A stretch of 64,000 bases of DNA from Sparassis latifolia (GCA_018466975.1 CM031561.1:4774001-4838000), one strand, 5' to 3'. Counted from the stretch's first letter, positions 9,146 to 20,485 are shown. Notes: generated by a model from the letters alone, not told the origin. A program made the numbers and translations.

Positions 9146-11638
9146 CTCCCCCTCAAGCTGATGGGCATTCCGAGCTTCTTTGTGAGCATCTCGTGCCTCG
9201 GCTTAGGGAGTGACTTTGTTAGGATATCCGCTATCATGTCCTCCGTGGGACAGTAATGGATATCAATATATTTATCCCTCAATTTCTCGCGCACATAATG
9301 ATGTTTTACATCAAAATATTTTGATTTCGCATGGAATTGGGGATCACGTGCGATTGAGATCGCCGCCGTATTATCCTCGAATAAAATCGTAGGATTTTGT
9401 TGCTCGAAACCTATTTCTTTGAATAGTGTTTGGAGCCACACGGCTTCTTTTGCCGCTTCAGCGGATGCCATATATTTGGCTTCCATAATAAATGACGTGA
9501 CCGTGGTTTGCTTCTTTGAGCTCCACGTGATCGTGCCATTTCCTAATTTGAATAAATATCCCGAGATTGATTTGCGATCTCGGATATCGTTCGCATAGTC
9601 TGCATCTGAGTAGCCCACAAATATGGATTGATCTTCGGGCTTGACATCTGCAATTGGCCCGTAGATTATCCCAAGTTCTCGCGTTCCAGATAGATAGCGG
9701 AGGACGCGTTTAGCAGCAGTCCAATGAGCCATTCCGGGATTGGCAGTAAATGAGCTAAGCCGTTGCACAGCGTGAGCAATGTCTGGTCTCGTGGCAATTG
9801 CCGCATACATCAGTGATCCGATGAGTGATGCATATCCATTGTCTCAGTTGTATTTGTCATCAGTTTCGGGTTCTTCTTTTTCAAGCACTGTATTTGGATC
9901 AAGAGGCATCCCGACCGTGTTGGCATTCATAAGCCCATTCTTGTGTAGGATAGACTCAATATATTTTGTCTGAGAGATTTTGATTGTCCGCTTTGAACGG
10001 TCTCTCTCAATTTCTATCCCCACAATTTTCCGGGGTTCGCCAAGGTCGGTAACTTCGAACATATTTCGAAGTTCGCTCTTCAATTGGTCCATTAGTGCGC
10101 AATCATTGGTGAATATTAATAGGTCGTCTACCCAAACAGTGACGATTTCTATCTTATCACCTTTGATCCGAATGTACGCACATGAATCCGAAAATAGGTG
10201 CTTGAATCCCGCGTCTAGTAACTTGCGGTTCAGCACGATATTCCATTCTCGGCCAGACTGCTTTAGCCCGTAGAGGGTTTTTCTTTAATTTGCATATGCG
10301 GTATGTTCCATCGCTGTATCCTTCGGGTTGCCGCATATACACTTCTTCTTTGAGAGTTCCATTAAGATAGGCACCTTTCACATCCATCTGTCCAATCTCC
10401 CAATCTAAGATTGCGGCTAGCCCGAGGATAGCTCGAATGGTTTCGAGGCGGACTACGGGCGCGAATGTCTCAGTATAGTCCATGCCTGGGATTTGAGAAT
10501 ATCCCTTCGCAACCAGGCGGGCTTCGTATTTAATTATTTCACCCTCTTTGTTTGTTTTCTTGACTAGAACCCATTTATTTTCTACGGGTTTTCGATCTTT
10601 GGGAGGTTCCACTAACTCCCAAGTCTCCATACCCTGTAGTTGATTGAGTTCCATCTGGACTGCCTGTTCCCATTTGGGCCACTCGAGTGATCTCTTGGCA
10701 TCACTGAGCGTCTTTGGCTCCTCCGCATCTGCATTTCCATGGGCGCTCATCGCAATATAGACTAATTCGGCATTTGATTTATCTGGATCATTATCCAGAT
10801 CTTTGTCTGCCTCTGGGTCGTGCATTAGACGGTAATTATGCCAAACTGTCTTTCTTCTGGTTCGTCTGGGCTGGCTTGGTGCGTCCATCCCGCTTTCCTC
10901 GCGTTGATCAGGATCATTATCCTGTCTGCGCTTTTGCGGATTTTTGGCAGGTGACTGTGGCGCGGAAATTCCTAACTCCCCCTCGCGCTGCACCTCTGCA
11001 GTCATTGTGAGGTTTGGGACTTCGGGTCTCCTTTCCGCATGCGGCACGTCTGATGCATTGCTAGGTAAAGTGCCCGGAAATATATTTTGCTCCCCCTCAC
11101 ACTGTGCTGTGAGGATAGGTACATCAGATCCTATTTGCTCTTGTGGCACATGAGGCGCATTGCCGGGCAAATGGTCCGGGAAATTCGAAGAAAATTGGAA
11201 ATTACGCGAGATTTTAATCTGGCGCATGTGCGCATCATAATATTTGATGGCTTTGGGTCCGTCCATGTATCCAACAAAAATATACTTGTTGGCACGGGGC
11301 GCTAGCTTTGATAGTGTTGCATCTTCCGTGAGGACCCATATGGGGGAACTGAATTCTTGTAGGTACGAGATATTTGGTTTCGTCCCATTCCATTTTTCTT
11401 CGGGAGTTGCCCCATTTAACGCCTGGGTAGGCGATCTATTTTTAATATAGACTGCGTGAGCAATCGCTTCAGCCCAAAGATAATGAGGTAGATCTCTCGC
11501 ATAGATCATCATGCGCGCTAGTCCAAGCAGTGTGCGATTCAATCTCTCAGAGACTCCATTCTGGGATGGTGAGTACAGCGCAGTCAGACTCATCTCGATC
11601 CCTTTCATTTGACACCAGTTAATTAATTCGGTATTCAT
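9133..11638 (-). pseudogene. copia pol: integrase C-terminal part, reverse transcriptase and RNase H, broken
   Basis: The large piece 10157-11638 begins within integrase (SPSQNGVSERLNRT, containing the catalytic Glu) and runs through the linker into RT (ENKWVLVKKTNKEG, RLVAKGYSQIPGMDYTETFAPV, QMDVKGAYLNGTL). A frameshift near 10270-10280 moves the frame just after the KLKK stretch. The piece 9844-10236 continues RT with the catalytic VWVDDLLIF motif. A TAA-type break near 9843 separates it from 9133-9810, which holds RNase H (GYSDADYA, the SKKQTTVTSFIMEAKYMA block, and TEDMIADILTKSL). All catalytic motifs are recognisable, but the reading frame is interrupted at least twice here. Confidence 0.9.
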
Positions 11639-11644
11639 GTATTC

Positions 11645-12075
11645 TCAACTGTTGTCGAGCCTGAGTCGCAAGGGTTTGTTTCCAAACTTGCGCTCGATAT
11701 AGGTAATATAATTCTTTACCTTTTCAGTTACTTCATCTTTATGCCTCATAAATAGTACTGTACTTCGATGACTGTAATCATCAGTAAATGTAATAAAATA
11801 TTTGCACCCTTGTAGAGCGGCTCTCTGCGCAGGTCCCCACACATCTGTGTGTGTTAATTCTCTTGCTGCATTCATCCATCTCTTTGGGAAATGGCTTCCG
11901 CATCGCCTTTGCTTGAATGCACACCTCGCAATTAATTTCATCTGGGCTTGGCGAGATTTCTAGGCCATCAACAAGCCCTTCGCGATATAATCGCGTAGCG
12001 CTAGTTTCGATATGGCCATAGATCTTGTGCCACTCTTCCCAGGTATGCGGGCGTATTCCTTAGCAGTATAGGTTC
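11645..12075 (-). pseudogene. copia pre-integrase and integrase N-terminal part, broken
   Basis: Between the gag-protease frame and the integrase C-terminal frame, the sequence switches frame twice (near 12050-12060 and near 11900). The pre-integrase zinc-binding region (EEWHKIYGH... with a later CEVC) is read in one frame. The integrase core (HTDVWGPAQ, FITFTDDYSHR) is read in another, at 11645-11941. The DNGGEY block around the second catalytic Asp has become DNS followed by TGA at about 11645, an in-frame stop. Evidence of decay after insertion. Confidence 0.85.
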
Positions 12076-13468
12076 GCGCGGGTTGTGGAACTATTGGGCG
12101 CAATTTCAATGAATATAGTCGTCCATTTTTCTTGCCTATAGCAAGAGTGTGTTTATTTTTATCTATTAGTATTGCACGACTATTACCCATAAGTACTCTT
12201 CCTCCCGCATCGTCCAAACGCGTGATGGAGAGGAGGCTATTGGGTGCTGTCGGCGCATACAGTACACTGTGGAGACGGAATTTCACTTTCCGGTCTCCTA
12301 CTTTACTTTCGACATCGACCGTACCGCGGCCCAATGCCTGCGTTGGTTGCGGTCCGATGCCCGTGATCGCGTGATCTTCGAGCGCCTGATAGGTCGCGAA
12401 GACTTCACGACGATTTGTAATGTGCGAAGTTGTCCCGGAGTCGGCAAACCACTCATAGAAAGAAGCGATTTCGCCATCAGATCCGAGAGATACAGTGTCG
12501 CTATCATTATCGTAGGCTATTTTTGCCTCATCCTCTTTCAGTTCGACCTCGCATGCTTTGTAAGCACATTCTGTCTTTTGTCGCTTCATCAGCGGGCCCT
12601 GTCCGGCTTTGCCACCGCCTTTGGCCCAACAATCCGTGGCCTTATGCCCGAATTTTCTGCAATTCATACATTTGACCTTGTCGCAGTGCCGACACTCGTT
12701 ACCAAGATGTCTCGGCTTTCCGCAGATCGAACATTTTTTGTATTCCCCGAAGGGGTGCTTCTTTCCTTTGGCAACCATGGCTTGGTCCGAGGATTGACCG
12801 TGCTCACCACGCTCGTGCCTTCGCCTATTTTCATCAAGAATAATGGCAATCAATTCTTGTGATGTAAGCTGAGGGCGCACATTGTCAGCACCTTCAGCGC
12901 CAACATTGCCGCCCACGGCGCCAAAGTAAGAGCTGAGGAAAGAGTCCCAGCTCTCTGGTAATGAGGTAGCCAGAATGAGCTGGAAATCCTCGTCAGAAAC
13001 AACCTTCCCCATTAGATGGAGTTGTTCCTGGATCTGTCGTAGCTGTGTGATGTGACTGGAGATATTGTCTTCTTCCTTGGCTTGCATCCGGTAAAAACAC
13101 CAGCACAGCGCAAGAATCTCATGCTGTCCACGCTGTTCCTTGACTATGCAAAGCTGCTCCCACATGGCCCGTGCCATCTCGGCTCCAGCAATGTGCACCA
13201 TCTGGGAATCTCCCAGCGATAGCACAATTACGTTCTGGGCCTTGAGGTCCTTTTCTCCCCAGGCGCTAATCTCTGCCTCTCTCGCTGCCCTATTGGCCAG
13301 GTCATTACTCGGCTGCGGCTTCGGTGTCTTTTCGGTCACATACTCCTGGAGACCCTTATCATTAAGGATGGCCTCGACGTGGCGCTTCCACGGGAGCCAA
13401 TTGTCTTCCTTCAGGAGTGGGATCCAGTAAGCATTGCTATTGCTCGTATTATCAGCGCTGGTCGACAT
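11960..13468 (-). pseudogene. copia gag and protease frame (open, but joined to a broken pol)
   Basis: The frame is open from ATG at 13468 to 11960 (about 500 residues). The N-terminal half resembles the copia Gag (UBN2-type) fold (DNWLPWKRHVEAIL, MARAMWEQLCIVKEQRG, ILATSLPESWDSFLSSY). A CCHC zinc knuckle follows (CMNCRKFGHKATDC), then the aspartic protease motif DSGTTSHI. The last tens of residues are out of frame with the pre-integrase region, so the original polyprotein would not be made. The gag part alone still looks translatable. Confidence 0.9.
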
Positions 13469-13554
13469 TATTTGTTCTCGTACTAGTAAGGGGGTAACAA
13501 TTTTTGTAGCCACAATAGGGGCTGTTGTTATCCGAGTATTTATTGGCTAAAGCC

Positions 13555-13567
13555 GGGGCTCATAACC
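13555..13567 (-). other. Primer-binding site, half-tRNA-iMet type
   Basis: Directly downstream of the 5' LTR on the coding (minus) strand lies GGTTATGAGCCC. It is the reverse complement of GGGCTCATAACC, the anticodon stem-loop (CAT anticodon) of initiator methionine tRNAs, not of a tRNA 3' end. This matches the internal-fragment priming known for Drosophila copia. The identification is from recall of the initiator anticodon arm, not a search. Confidence 0.6.
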
Positions 13568-13807
13568 TGTTAGAAATCGCGCCTTAGTTCCCAAATAGGA
13601 AGGTAGTGATGGCGGGTCAAGATGTGTTGGGGCACGTGATTACGCGTCCTAAAATAGATTTCTGTATATATACAGTTCTAGACACTCCACTTTATATAAG
13701 CAAATTTCCTTCTTTGTCTTACTTTGTAATCATGCCCTTGGCTTGTCTGCCCTTGGGTGCTCCCCAAATTTCTGGAGCTCCAGAAATTTGGGCGCTACTT
13801 TCCAACA
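13568..13807 (-). repeat. 5' LTR of copia element
   Basis: 240 bp with TGTTA/TAACA ends, followed by target-site duplication GAACG at 13808. The palindrome of the other LTR is preserved exactly at 13763-13792, 16 nt inside the U3 end. A TATA-like tract (TGTATATATACAG, itself nearly palindromic) lies near 13662-13674; read on the minus strand it could serve the U3 promoter. Confidence 0.95.
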
Positions 13808-14115
13808 GAACGACTGACATCAACTCACATCAAACGTGATCAATTATTTTCAGGGCCTGCGATGTGCGCCGATGACATTTGATGACTTCTCCCATGCGCC
13901 TATTCAGGTGATTGCGTTACTTCAAATGCTGTCGACTTCTGCTTTGCAGACAATTGCCATCAAATATCACTGAATACCATGTATTGTATGAGAACCCTGT
14001 ATGCTATAGCGCAGATATTGTAATTCTACGAAACAGCCCACCAAAGGCCACCCACTCCTCAAGCAGACTCCAAGATCCAATATCCAGGAGCAAACATGTG
14101 CTAGATGTCCCCCTA

Positions 14116-14338
14116 CATCAGGAAAACCCAACTTTTTCTTAGGGACTTATTTAGACTTTTGGGTCTGGCAACCCTTATTTAAGGCCATAAGTGTTAAAAT
14201 AAGTCTCAATAAGTCGAATTTCAGACACTCAGGGAATATGGCTTAGGCCCTTTTTGTCCTTATGTCCTTAAATAAGGACCATAAGTCTGTTTAAGTCATT
14301 TAAGTGCCCTCTTAAGGAAAAGTTTGGTTTTCCTGATG
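14116..14338. mobile_element. Palindromic MITE, copy 1
   Basis: A 223-bp non-coding element. Its ends are inverted repeats starting CATCAGGAAAACCCAACTTT on the left; the right end has the same sequence with about one change per ten bases. Inner parts are also inverted (CCCTTATTTAAGG on the left, CCTTAAATAAGGA on the right), so the whole element is a long imperfect hairpin rich in AAGT/ACTT steps. It is flanked by TA on both sides (14114-14115, 14339-14340), a possible 2-bp target duplication. A second copy lies at 16734-16957. Confidence 0.85.
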
Positions 14339-15139
14339 TATAGCGGGCCTAGTGTGCTTTCAAATCAGGGTGCTTCACCGTAGTACATGATTTCAGAGTT
14401 ACATAAGCAACTTGATCTCCAAAATGCATCAAGTAGATCTGATGTAATGCGACGTGTCGGCCTCCGCAAGACAAAACACCCTCTGCATCGCATGAATTTT
14501 CCAATAAGTATACATTCCACCATCCTCATAATGTCAGAATGACTTCTACATTCATTGGGCCATGCTTATTTTGATTCAGTTCACCTGAGGGACTCACACT
14601 GTGCTGGCAAATACTCACAAGATCTCTACCTTATGATCCACACAACTATCAACTGGAAGGTGTCTGCAAGGCATTAGATGGATCTTGTGCAGGAGGTGCA
14701 GACCAGGTCGGGACGACTTTTTGAAGCACATCACGAGAAGGCGATGTTGAGCCTGGCAGCTGTGGATGAGGAAGCGAGGCTGTCTGAGTAGGGCAGGTTG
14801 AATTTTGTAGTTGAGCATCATGAGAAATGTAGCGAGGAACTGGTGCAAGGGTGGATCATCGACAGGACTGTGGAATGGGAACATCTTTGCCTTGGGGAAG
14901 GTGAGCGCATCTTGACATGACGTGACGACCCACTGTTTCGGTCAGGAACCCTTGGCCGGCATCACAGCCGGATCAACAGCATCTCTTCGGCATCTGCGTT
15001 CATGAGTGAAATCCTGTACTATGGTCAAGGGGGCGCATTTGAAAGCAGACCTACATCAGTCCATTCCTCCAACCTCTCATAGGACTGATTTTGTAGTCTG
15101 GCTTTGGGAGACTATAGCGGGCCTGCCAAGCATGTCCCA

Positions 15140-15430
15140 AGTCGCGTCGTCAAGCTCGTCCGCCATGCGGCCCCATGTAGAGTGGATCGCGCCCAGATAG
15201 CTGTACGTGGCGAGGACGAAGCACACTGGGGAACCTGGGCGCACACGTCAGTGGCATTATTTACACAGGAAGGTAGAAGATGCACAGAGCCTGCTCAGCG
15301 CTTGCTCGTGGCTGAGTAGCGGGGAAATATATGTCAGTGTGGGGTCTGGCTCTCCCAGCACGGCGACGGGGTCCAGGAGGACGTCACCCAGGTGGTACAG
15401 GCGCTGGCATGCGGGACATATCCGCGCCGC
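15140..15430 (-). pseudogene. Degenerate coding fragment with CPAC motif, unrecognised
   Basis: Read on the minus strand, 15430 to 15253 encodes ARICPACQRLYHLGDVLLD, then a stretch ending in a TAA. After a short gap the same style of sequence resumes from about 15235 to 15130 (VCFVLATYSYLGAIHSTWGR, then MADELDDATWDMLG). The two pieces look like one protein with a cysteine pair followed by a hydrophobic, tryptophan-containing segment. I believe such sequences occur in polypore genomes near transposons, but I cannot name the family. It is interrupted and no start is visible. Confidence 0.35.
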
Positions 15431-16733
15431 TGTGTGGCTTTTGTTGTACCATAGGATCTATTGGACTTACCTTGTGGTCACTAACATGAATGCGGATCGA
15501 TGATATTGAGCATATACTGTGAGGCAGCTTTGTTTGCAGCCCTGCATGAAGCCTTTACCTTCGTTCCAATGATTAGTGCCACAATGATATTGATGGATTG
15601 GGGAGGAGACACACCTTGTGCCAAGTCTATCTAACTCTTGCATCAATTTTTCGTGTATAGTGTGGAACTGCACGGCATTTACAAATGCATGTTAATGCAA
15701 CTGCATACTAGTGCGGACTTACAATGGATTGGGAGTGTTCTCGGGAACACATCACACTAAGAACTTTGCGACAACTCACCTTCGGTCGGAGTAGAACTTG
15801 ATGTACGTAAGCTCACCTTGGAACTCCTTGTCCTGGATTCCTATATCATTCGTGGGTTTTGTTGCTCCATTTATGACCCTTGCCATAGTCCCGTCCGAAC
15901 CATTCATCTCGCGGGCCAAGTTTTGTTGGTCTGTTGAGCTCGCTGTTATCAGCAGTCTTGTCAATACCTCGCATTCTTTCAACAGCCACCAAGTCGTAAT
16001 GCTGACCTACCATATGTACTCTGATGCTAAGTTCTGTGCTTCTGTTTGGTCAGTTTGTCCACCTCTCATCTGGAAACACTCGTCACAGCCCCACTCTCAC
16101 TGGACATGCTACGTGCGACACATCTCACCAGTCTGAGCTCTTCGGTGTCATGTCATTAGAGCCCAAGAGGATGTGTCAATGGTGATGGGCATAGAACATT
16201 GTTGAGCATCGCAAGGGATCTTGATGGGGAGAACAGCAAACATGGGCTCATGTAGGGATGTGGGAGCGAACAAAAATGCTAAGTAAATACCCGAGCACTG
16301 CCTGCAGGTGCCAAGTCTATCTGGAGAGAACAACATTCGACGGTACTCGACATGAATTGATGGAAGACGGAGAGGCTGAGCACAGGTCGAAGTAATAGTG
16401 ATATTGATCATTTGTGTGTCTTCATTGCTGCATGTGATGTTACATGGTTCAATGTAATTTGACCTAATTCGTGGGATTACCTCATTCGACACTGTTAGAT
16501 CTAAATTTTCGACGTTTTGACTGGGGTTCAGAGGTCGCTGTGACTCTCTGTAAAAACTGAAAGTCAAGTGAAGTCTAAGTATTGTCAAGCTGCAGTCAGC
16601 GAGTTTCAAAAATTTGGCACTGTAGTCACAGAGAAGTCAGAATAAGTCCGATTTCAGTCGCCAAAGTGATCCTGCCAAGAAATTATGCCATCAAATGCAG
16701 TCAAATCCTAGTCTGTGAAAGTCTGACACCACA

Positions 16734-16957
16734 CATCAGCAAAACCCAACTTTTTCTTACAGAGCTATTTTGACTTTTCGGTCTTACAACCCTTATTTAA
16801 GGTAATAAGTCTTCAAATAAGTGTCAATAAGTCTGATTTCAGACACTCATATAATATGCATTAGGCTCCTTTTTGACCTTATACCCTTAAATAAGGATTG
16901 TAAGTCCATTTAAGTCATTTAAGTACCCTTTTAAGTAAAAGTTGGGTTTTGCTGATG
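16734..16957. mobile_element. Palindromic MITE, copy 2
   Basis: A 224-bp element of the same family and orientation as 14116-14338, roughly 80% identical by eye. Ends are CATCAGCAAAACCCAAC and its reverse complement. It is flanked by CA on both sides (16732-16733, 16958-16959), which differs from the TA at copy 1, so if these are target duplications the site preference is not strictly TA. Confidence 0.85.
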
Positions 16958-16959
16958 CA

Positions 16960-18600
16960 GTTGATTGTCTCATAATACATGGCATTCCGGTGCTCATATG
17001 TGGGTTCTTTTGCGCTCAGAGGTTAGAATATAGCTGTAGAGACATGATCTAAACCATATGAGGTCATGTACTACAAGAAAATCATACAAATAGTCATGAA
17101 TAGTCAAATTTGCCAGAATTTCGAATTTGGCTGACTACACTTTGACTTCCCATTTTTACTGAGTGTAACATGTGACTGGTGACGAATGGTTCAGTTCAGG
17201 TCGTAGTGGGCACTTACTGGCTTCAGAAGGTGTGGGAAAGCGATGAACTGAACCTTGTTGAGAACAGAGAACAGATGAATTCGAACTGACTACGCTACAC
17301 AAAATAGCTCAGGTACGTAATACCTCATCGGCTGGCTTGGTAATACAAGACAAAAGAGGCAATGTAGGTAGAAAACATATGTAAACTAGGCGAAGAGATC
17401 ATGGAGGCGAGGGGGAAGAGCGATGGTAGAGGCAGCCGTTGTCGAATGATCAGGACATAACCTGCATTTGTATTCAGCCCAGATTCTGCCGGCTAGGAAG
17501 ATGCATGCTCAATGCCAGCAGTGCGCGATTCTAACCAGAATACGGCGGCGCGGGAGTGTTTTGCCTTCTGGTAAGGGCGGTAAGACACCGAGGAAATATC
17601 TCGCATGATATAGGGGTCATATATCATGAGTTCGGAGACTTGTGTGACACGTGACTCTTGAACTCAGAGGGTTGCGTGATGCATGACTGAACAGTTGGTC
17701 GAAATAGTACAGTATTCAGTGCCGTCAACAGTGAGCGTCCGCCCCGCTCGCTACACGGCCATTCGTGCACAAGGCAAATATCAGATGAAATCAGCCGGAT
17801 CTCGAGGAGGGCCGGTGGATGCTATAAGGACATCCCCATCAGCTGATCGTCAGACCGAATACGCATATTAGACAAGACTTACCCAAGGTCCCAGCTGGCC
17901 GGGAGCTTACACCACCACCTCTCCCCGAGCTGACCACTCGGAGGGGCCCCAGGCTGTCTGCGAATCCCGAATTGCAGACAGCCGAGAGATGGTCACTTTG
18001 TTCAGGCGATCGACTTTGGAGATCTGCCGCTACAGTAATTGATATTTCCGGGCAGTGATCAAAACATATGCAAAATTCAAATTTTCATAAAATATATTTC
18101 TATTTATAGTACAGAGCATCAGCAAAAGTGTCGGTGAAAATACATGGAAATACATAGATTTGCAAACTTTACCTAGGTTGCAAATGTCACCAGCAAGGTA
18201 ATAGAACTGCAGAAATAGCCATTGAACCTTCAATTGTTTGCAAGACCTTCACCGGTAATTGCAAGTAAATGCCAGCATTGCAAGAGCTTGCTCGCGTGGC
18301 ATTAATTTGCAAGTCTGGCAATGTTTGGCAAGCCCAGTCATATTTTGCAACTGCATAGCGGTGCTGTGGGAGAAACCCAGCTGGGCTGTTCTCAGGTAGT
18401 TCTCGATGATTTTGTACTCAGAGATCTCAATGCGCAAATAACATAGGGCCATATATATTCAAAAAGATGGTGCATAGAGTACAGTAGTGGAATCGACAAA
18501 AATCAGAGTAAACTAAAAACAATTACCACTCGGGATAGACGTGTGAGCCGTTCACTTACCATGCACGAAGCTGATGAATGCTATCGGAGATCATAAATCA
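16960..18600. other. Non-coding stretch with hairpin and left flank of the Plavaka/DUF6698 unit
   Basis: No gene is supported. 17951-17982 forms a hairpin with a perfect 10-bp stem (GGCTGTCTGC / GCAGACAGCC) and a 12-nt loop; GACCA and TGGTC further out extend it. The AT-rich segment 18160-18350 holds seven copies of the hexamer TTGCAA. It probably belongs to the end of the element that continues to the right. Confidence 0.5.
18160..18350. repeat. Cluster of seven palindromic TTGCAA motifs
   Basis: TTGCAA occurs at 18160, 18178, 18238, 18259, 18278, 18307 and 18345. The hexamer is its own reverse complement and is expected about once in 4 kb. Several copies are extended to TTGCAAG or TTGCAAA. 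Short motifs repeated near a TIR are typical of subterminal transposase-binding sites in CACTA-like elements. A matching but weaker set (TTGCAAG at 25663, TTGCACT, ATGCAAT, TTTGCAT) lies past the right end of the transposase near 25585-25765. Confidence 0.55.
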
Positions 18601-18609
18601 AGTCTGAGC

Positions 18610-20485
18610 TTATGCACGCACTGCACGCTGGGCCGCCAGTCTTGATACAGCAGTAGACATGCTCGCGCCGCTTGCGGATGGATCTTGGTTGTTGTTGGTT
18701 GGTGTGCCATAGATCTCCCTTCAGTGAGCGATATCAGCAATGCAAGCATTGGTCAAGGCTATACATACTTGTTCCACCATGCGAGTGTCGTTTCTGCCCA
18801 CCCAACGTCCTCAAAAAGCTTCACAATGGCATTAAAGAAGTCTTCACTGTTGAAATTGCTGTCAACTGATGACCATTTCTCTTGACCGTTGAGCACAAAG
18901 CGAACCTTGTAATGAGGATATTAGTAACTAGTGCAAGACGTAATGTCCGAATGTATCCTCACCAGTACCGCAACATAAGCAAGATTTCGGGGGCTCACCT
19001 GGCTGAGCCGATAGATTTGTGCCAGTGGCGGTCGACCAGGTCCCCTTTGCTTCCCGCTACCAGTGTTCTTCACTGTGCGAGGTCCGGTGAAGAGTGACTT
19101 GAAACACTGAAGACAAAATTGTTCAGCACGAAGATCTCCAAGCCTCAATAATCCACTTACCGCAACCAATAGTGGACCCTTTAAAAGCCCTGCATCAAGC
19201 TCATCAGGGTCATACTCAGCCTGGTCATAGAGGAACGAAGGGTAATCATCTGATAGGATTCTGGTCTCACCGTCTCTCACTCGGCGGCAGAAGCTACACA
19301 GCAGGTACTATTAAGCACACTGTTGGACATAAAAAGAGACCCGTACCTTACGGGATCCTCGTCAAACTCTTGTAACAAGATTTGTGGGCAGAGCTGCCGC
19401 CCCGTTGTGATGCTGACAAATCCGCATTCCCACTTAGGGTCGTCCGAGTTGAGAATGGGGTAGCCGTTCAGCCTAGGTATATAGTTGATCACCCTCGCCT
19501 TAAGCGAGGCAATATCATCAGAGCGAGCACTGCGCAGGTGAGCATCAAGCTGTAAATGATTCGTAACCAACAACATAATAGAATAATCATGCAGAAGAAC
19601 GCACATAATTTGCGAGGATGTGGACAGCACTCGGATCTTCTTCAAAGAGGTCGATATCGACCTTTAAGCCTGGGATGATATCCAATATGGCCTTGTAAGC
19701 ATATTCAAGCTCTTGGCGCTGGTTTGCAGAGCTACAAAGGCAAATTGAGACTGTGAGTAGCAACACATATGAGACATAGAGACTTACAGCTCCTCTGGAA
19801 GATCATTGTCATCCATATTATCGTCGTTGTCATCACTGTTTTCGACATGTTGATATGCTCGCAACCCGAGCTGTATAGCCTGCATCGGGTTCACAAAGGG
19901 TCCAATGCCACGAGAAATGTACCTCGCACCCCTGTGGTAAGCCATCAACGTGCGATTTCCTCTGAGATTTTAGTAAGTGATGTAGGTTCTCATGAGCGCA
20001 CAATCTGTCACTCACTTGTCAACTTTTCCCATGCAGCTAAGACCGTCCATGATGTTTTCAAAGTGAAGCCGCTTGCGTCGAGTGACAGGATCCAAGTCAG
20101 TATAATCCTGGTCGCCGAGATGTTTTTTACGTAGAATTTCCTCCTCTTCAGGATCAGAATCATCTTCGGGAACGTCCTCAGGATCGTTGTCATCGTTGTC
20201 AAGATTATCTATGCCAGAAAGGTCAATAGAATTCTTCTGTACTGAAGATTTCCGTTGAGAGGGAGAAAGAGATGATCTTGCAGTGCATTGTACATGGCGT
20301 GCTCGCGCAACCTTGGCAGCCACAGTGTGGCCATTGCTCAGAGTCTGCATGCGAGTGTGCTTGTTGCGTGGTTTCAGGAGGGATTTACGATGGACCAGCT
20401 GTTTAGGAGCAAGTGGTGGCATGGCAGTGGGTAATTCAGATAAGAGATGGTGGTAGAAGTCAAGAGTGGGTGGGTTACTGGCCAT
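18610..20485 (-). CDS. DUF6698-type protein, intact companion gene of the transposase
   Basis: A spliced gene starting at ATG 20485 and ending at TAA 18610-18612. I can chain at least nine exons with in-phase GT-AG introns and no stop. Exon 1 (to about 20013) is a basic then acidic, probably disordered leader ending HFENIMDGLSCMGKVDK. Then follow GNRTLMAYHRGARYISRGIG, AYKAILDIIPGLKVDIDLFE, INYIPRLNGYPILNSDDPKW, DDYPSFLYDQAEYDPDELDA ending LLKGPLLVA, CFKSLFTGP, NLAYVAVL, VRFVLNGQEKWSSVDSNF and AWWNKEIYGTP. The segment from YPSFLY to AWWNK is what I recognise as the DUF6698 family of Agaricomycetes. Function unknown. Its start codon is about 140 bp from that of the decayed transposase on the other strand, so they would share one bidirectional promoter. 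It keeps all frames open while its neighbour has several stops. Confidence 0.75.

Larger units (their letters stand above)
8906..13807 (-). mobile_element. Ty1/copia LTR retrotransposon, decayed, with both LTRs
   Basis: A complete-length element on the minus strand. Two 240-bp LTRs (8906-9145 and 13568-13807), each starting TGTTAG and ending CCAACA on the plus strand, flank one gag-pol region. The 5-bp sequence GAACG is present immediately outside both ends (8901-8905 and 13808-13812), a target-site duplication. Domain order in the coding direction is Gag, zinc knuckle, protease, integrase, reverse transcriptase, RNase H; integrase before RT defines Ty1/copia. A polypurine tract lies next to the 3' LTR (pyrimidine-rich CTCCCCCTC at 9146-9154 on the plus strand). 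The LTRs differ at about seven sites by eye (about 3%). The pol frame is broken by several frameshifts and stops, so the copy is young but cannot be autonomous. Confidence 0.95.

Noticed and set aside
12132..12862. Plus-strand ORF of about 197 codons inside the retrotransposon
   Set aside because: Antisense to gag, zinc knuckle and protease; no domain.
15776..16609. Minus-strand ORFs between the MITEs
   Set aside because: Low coding character, no introns that join them and no domain; the segment 16490-16620 overlaps a repeat shared with 8801-8826.
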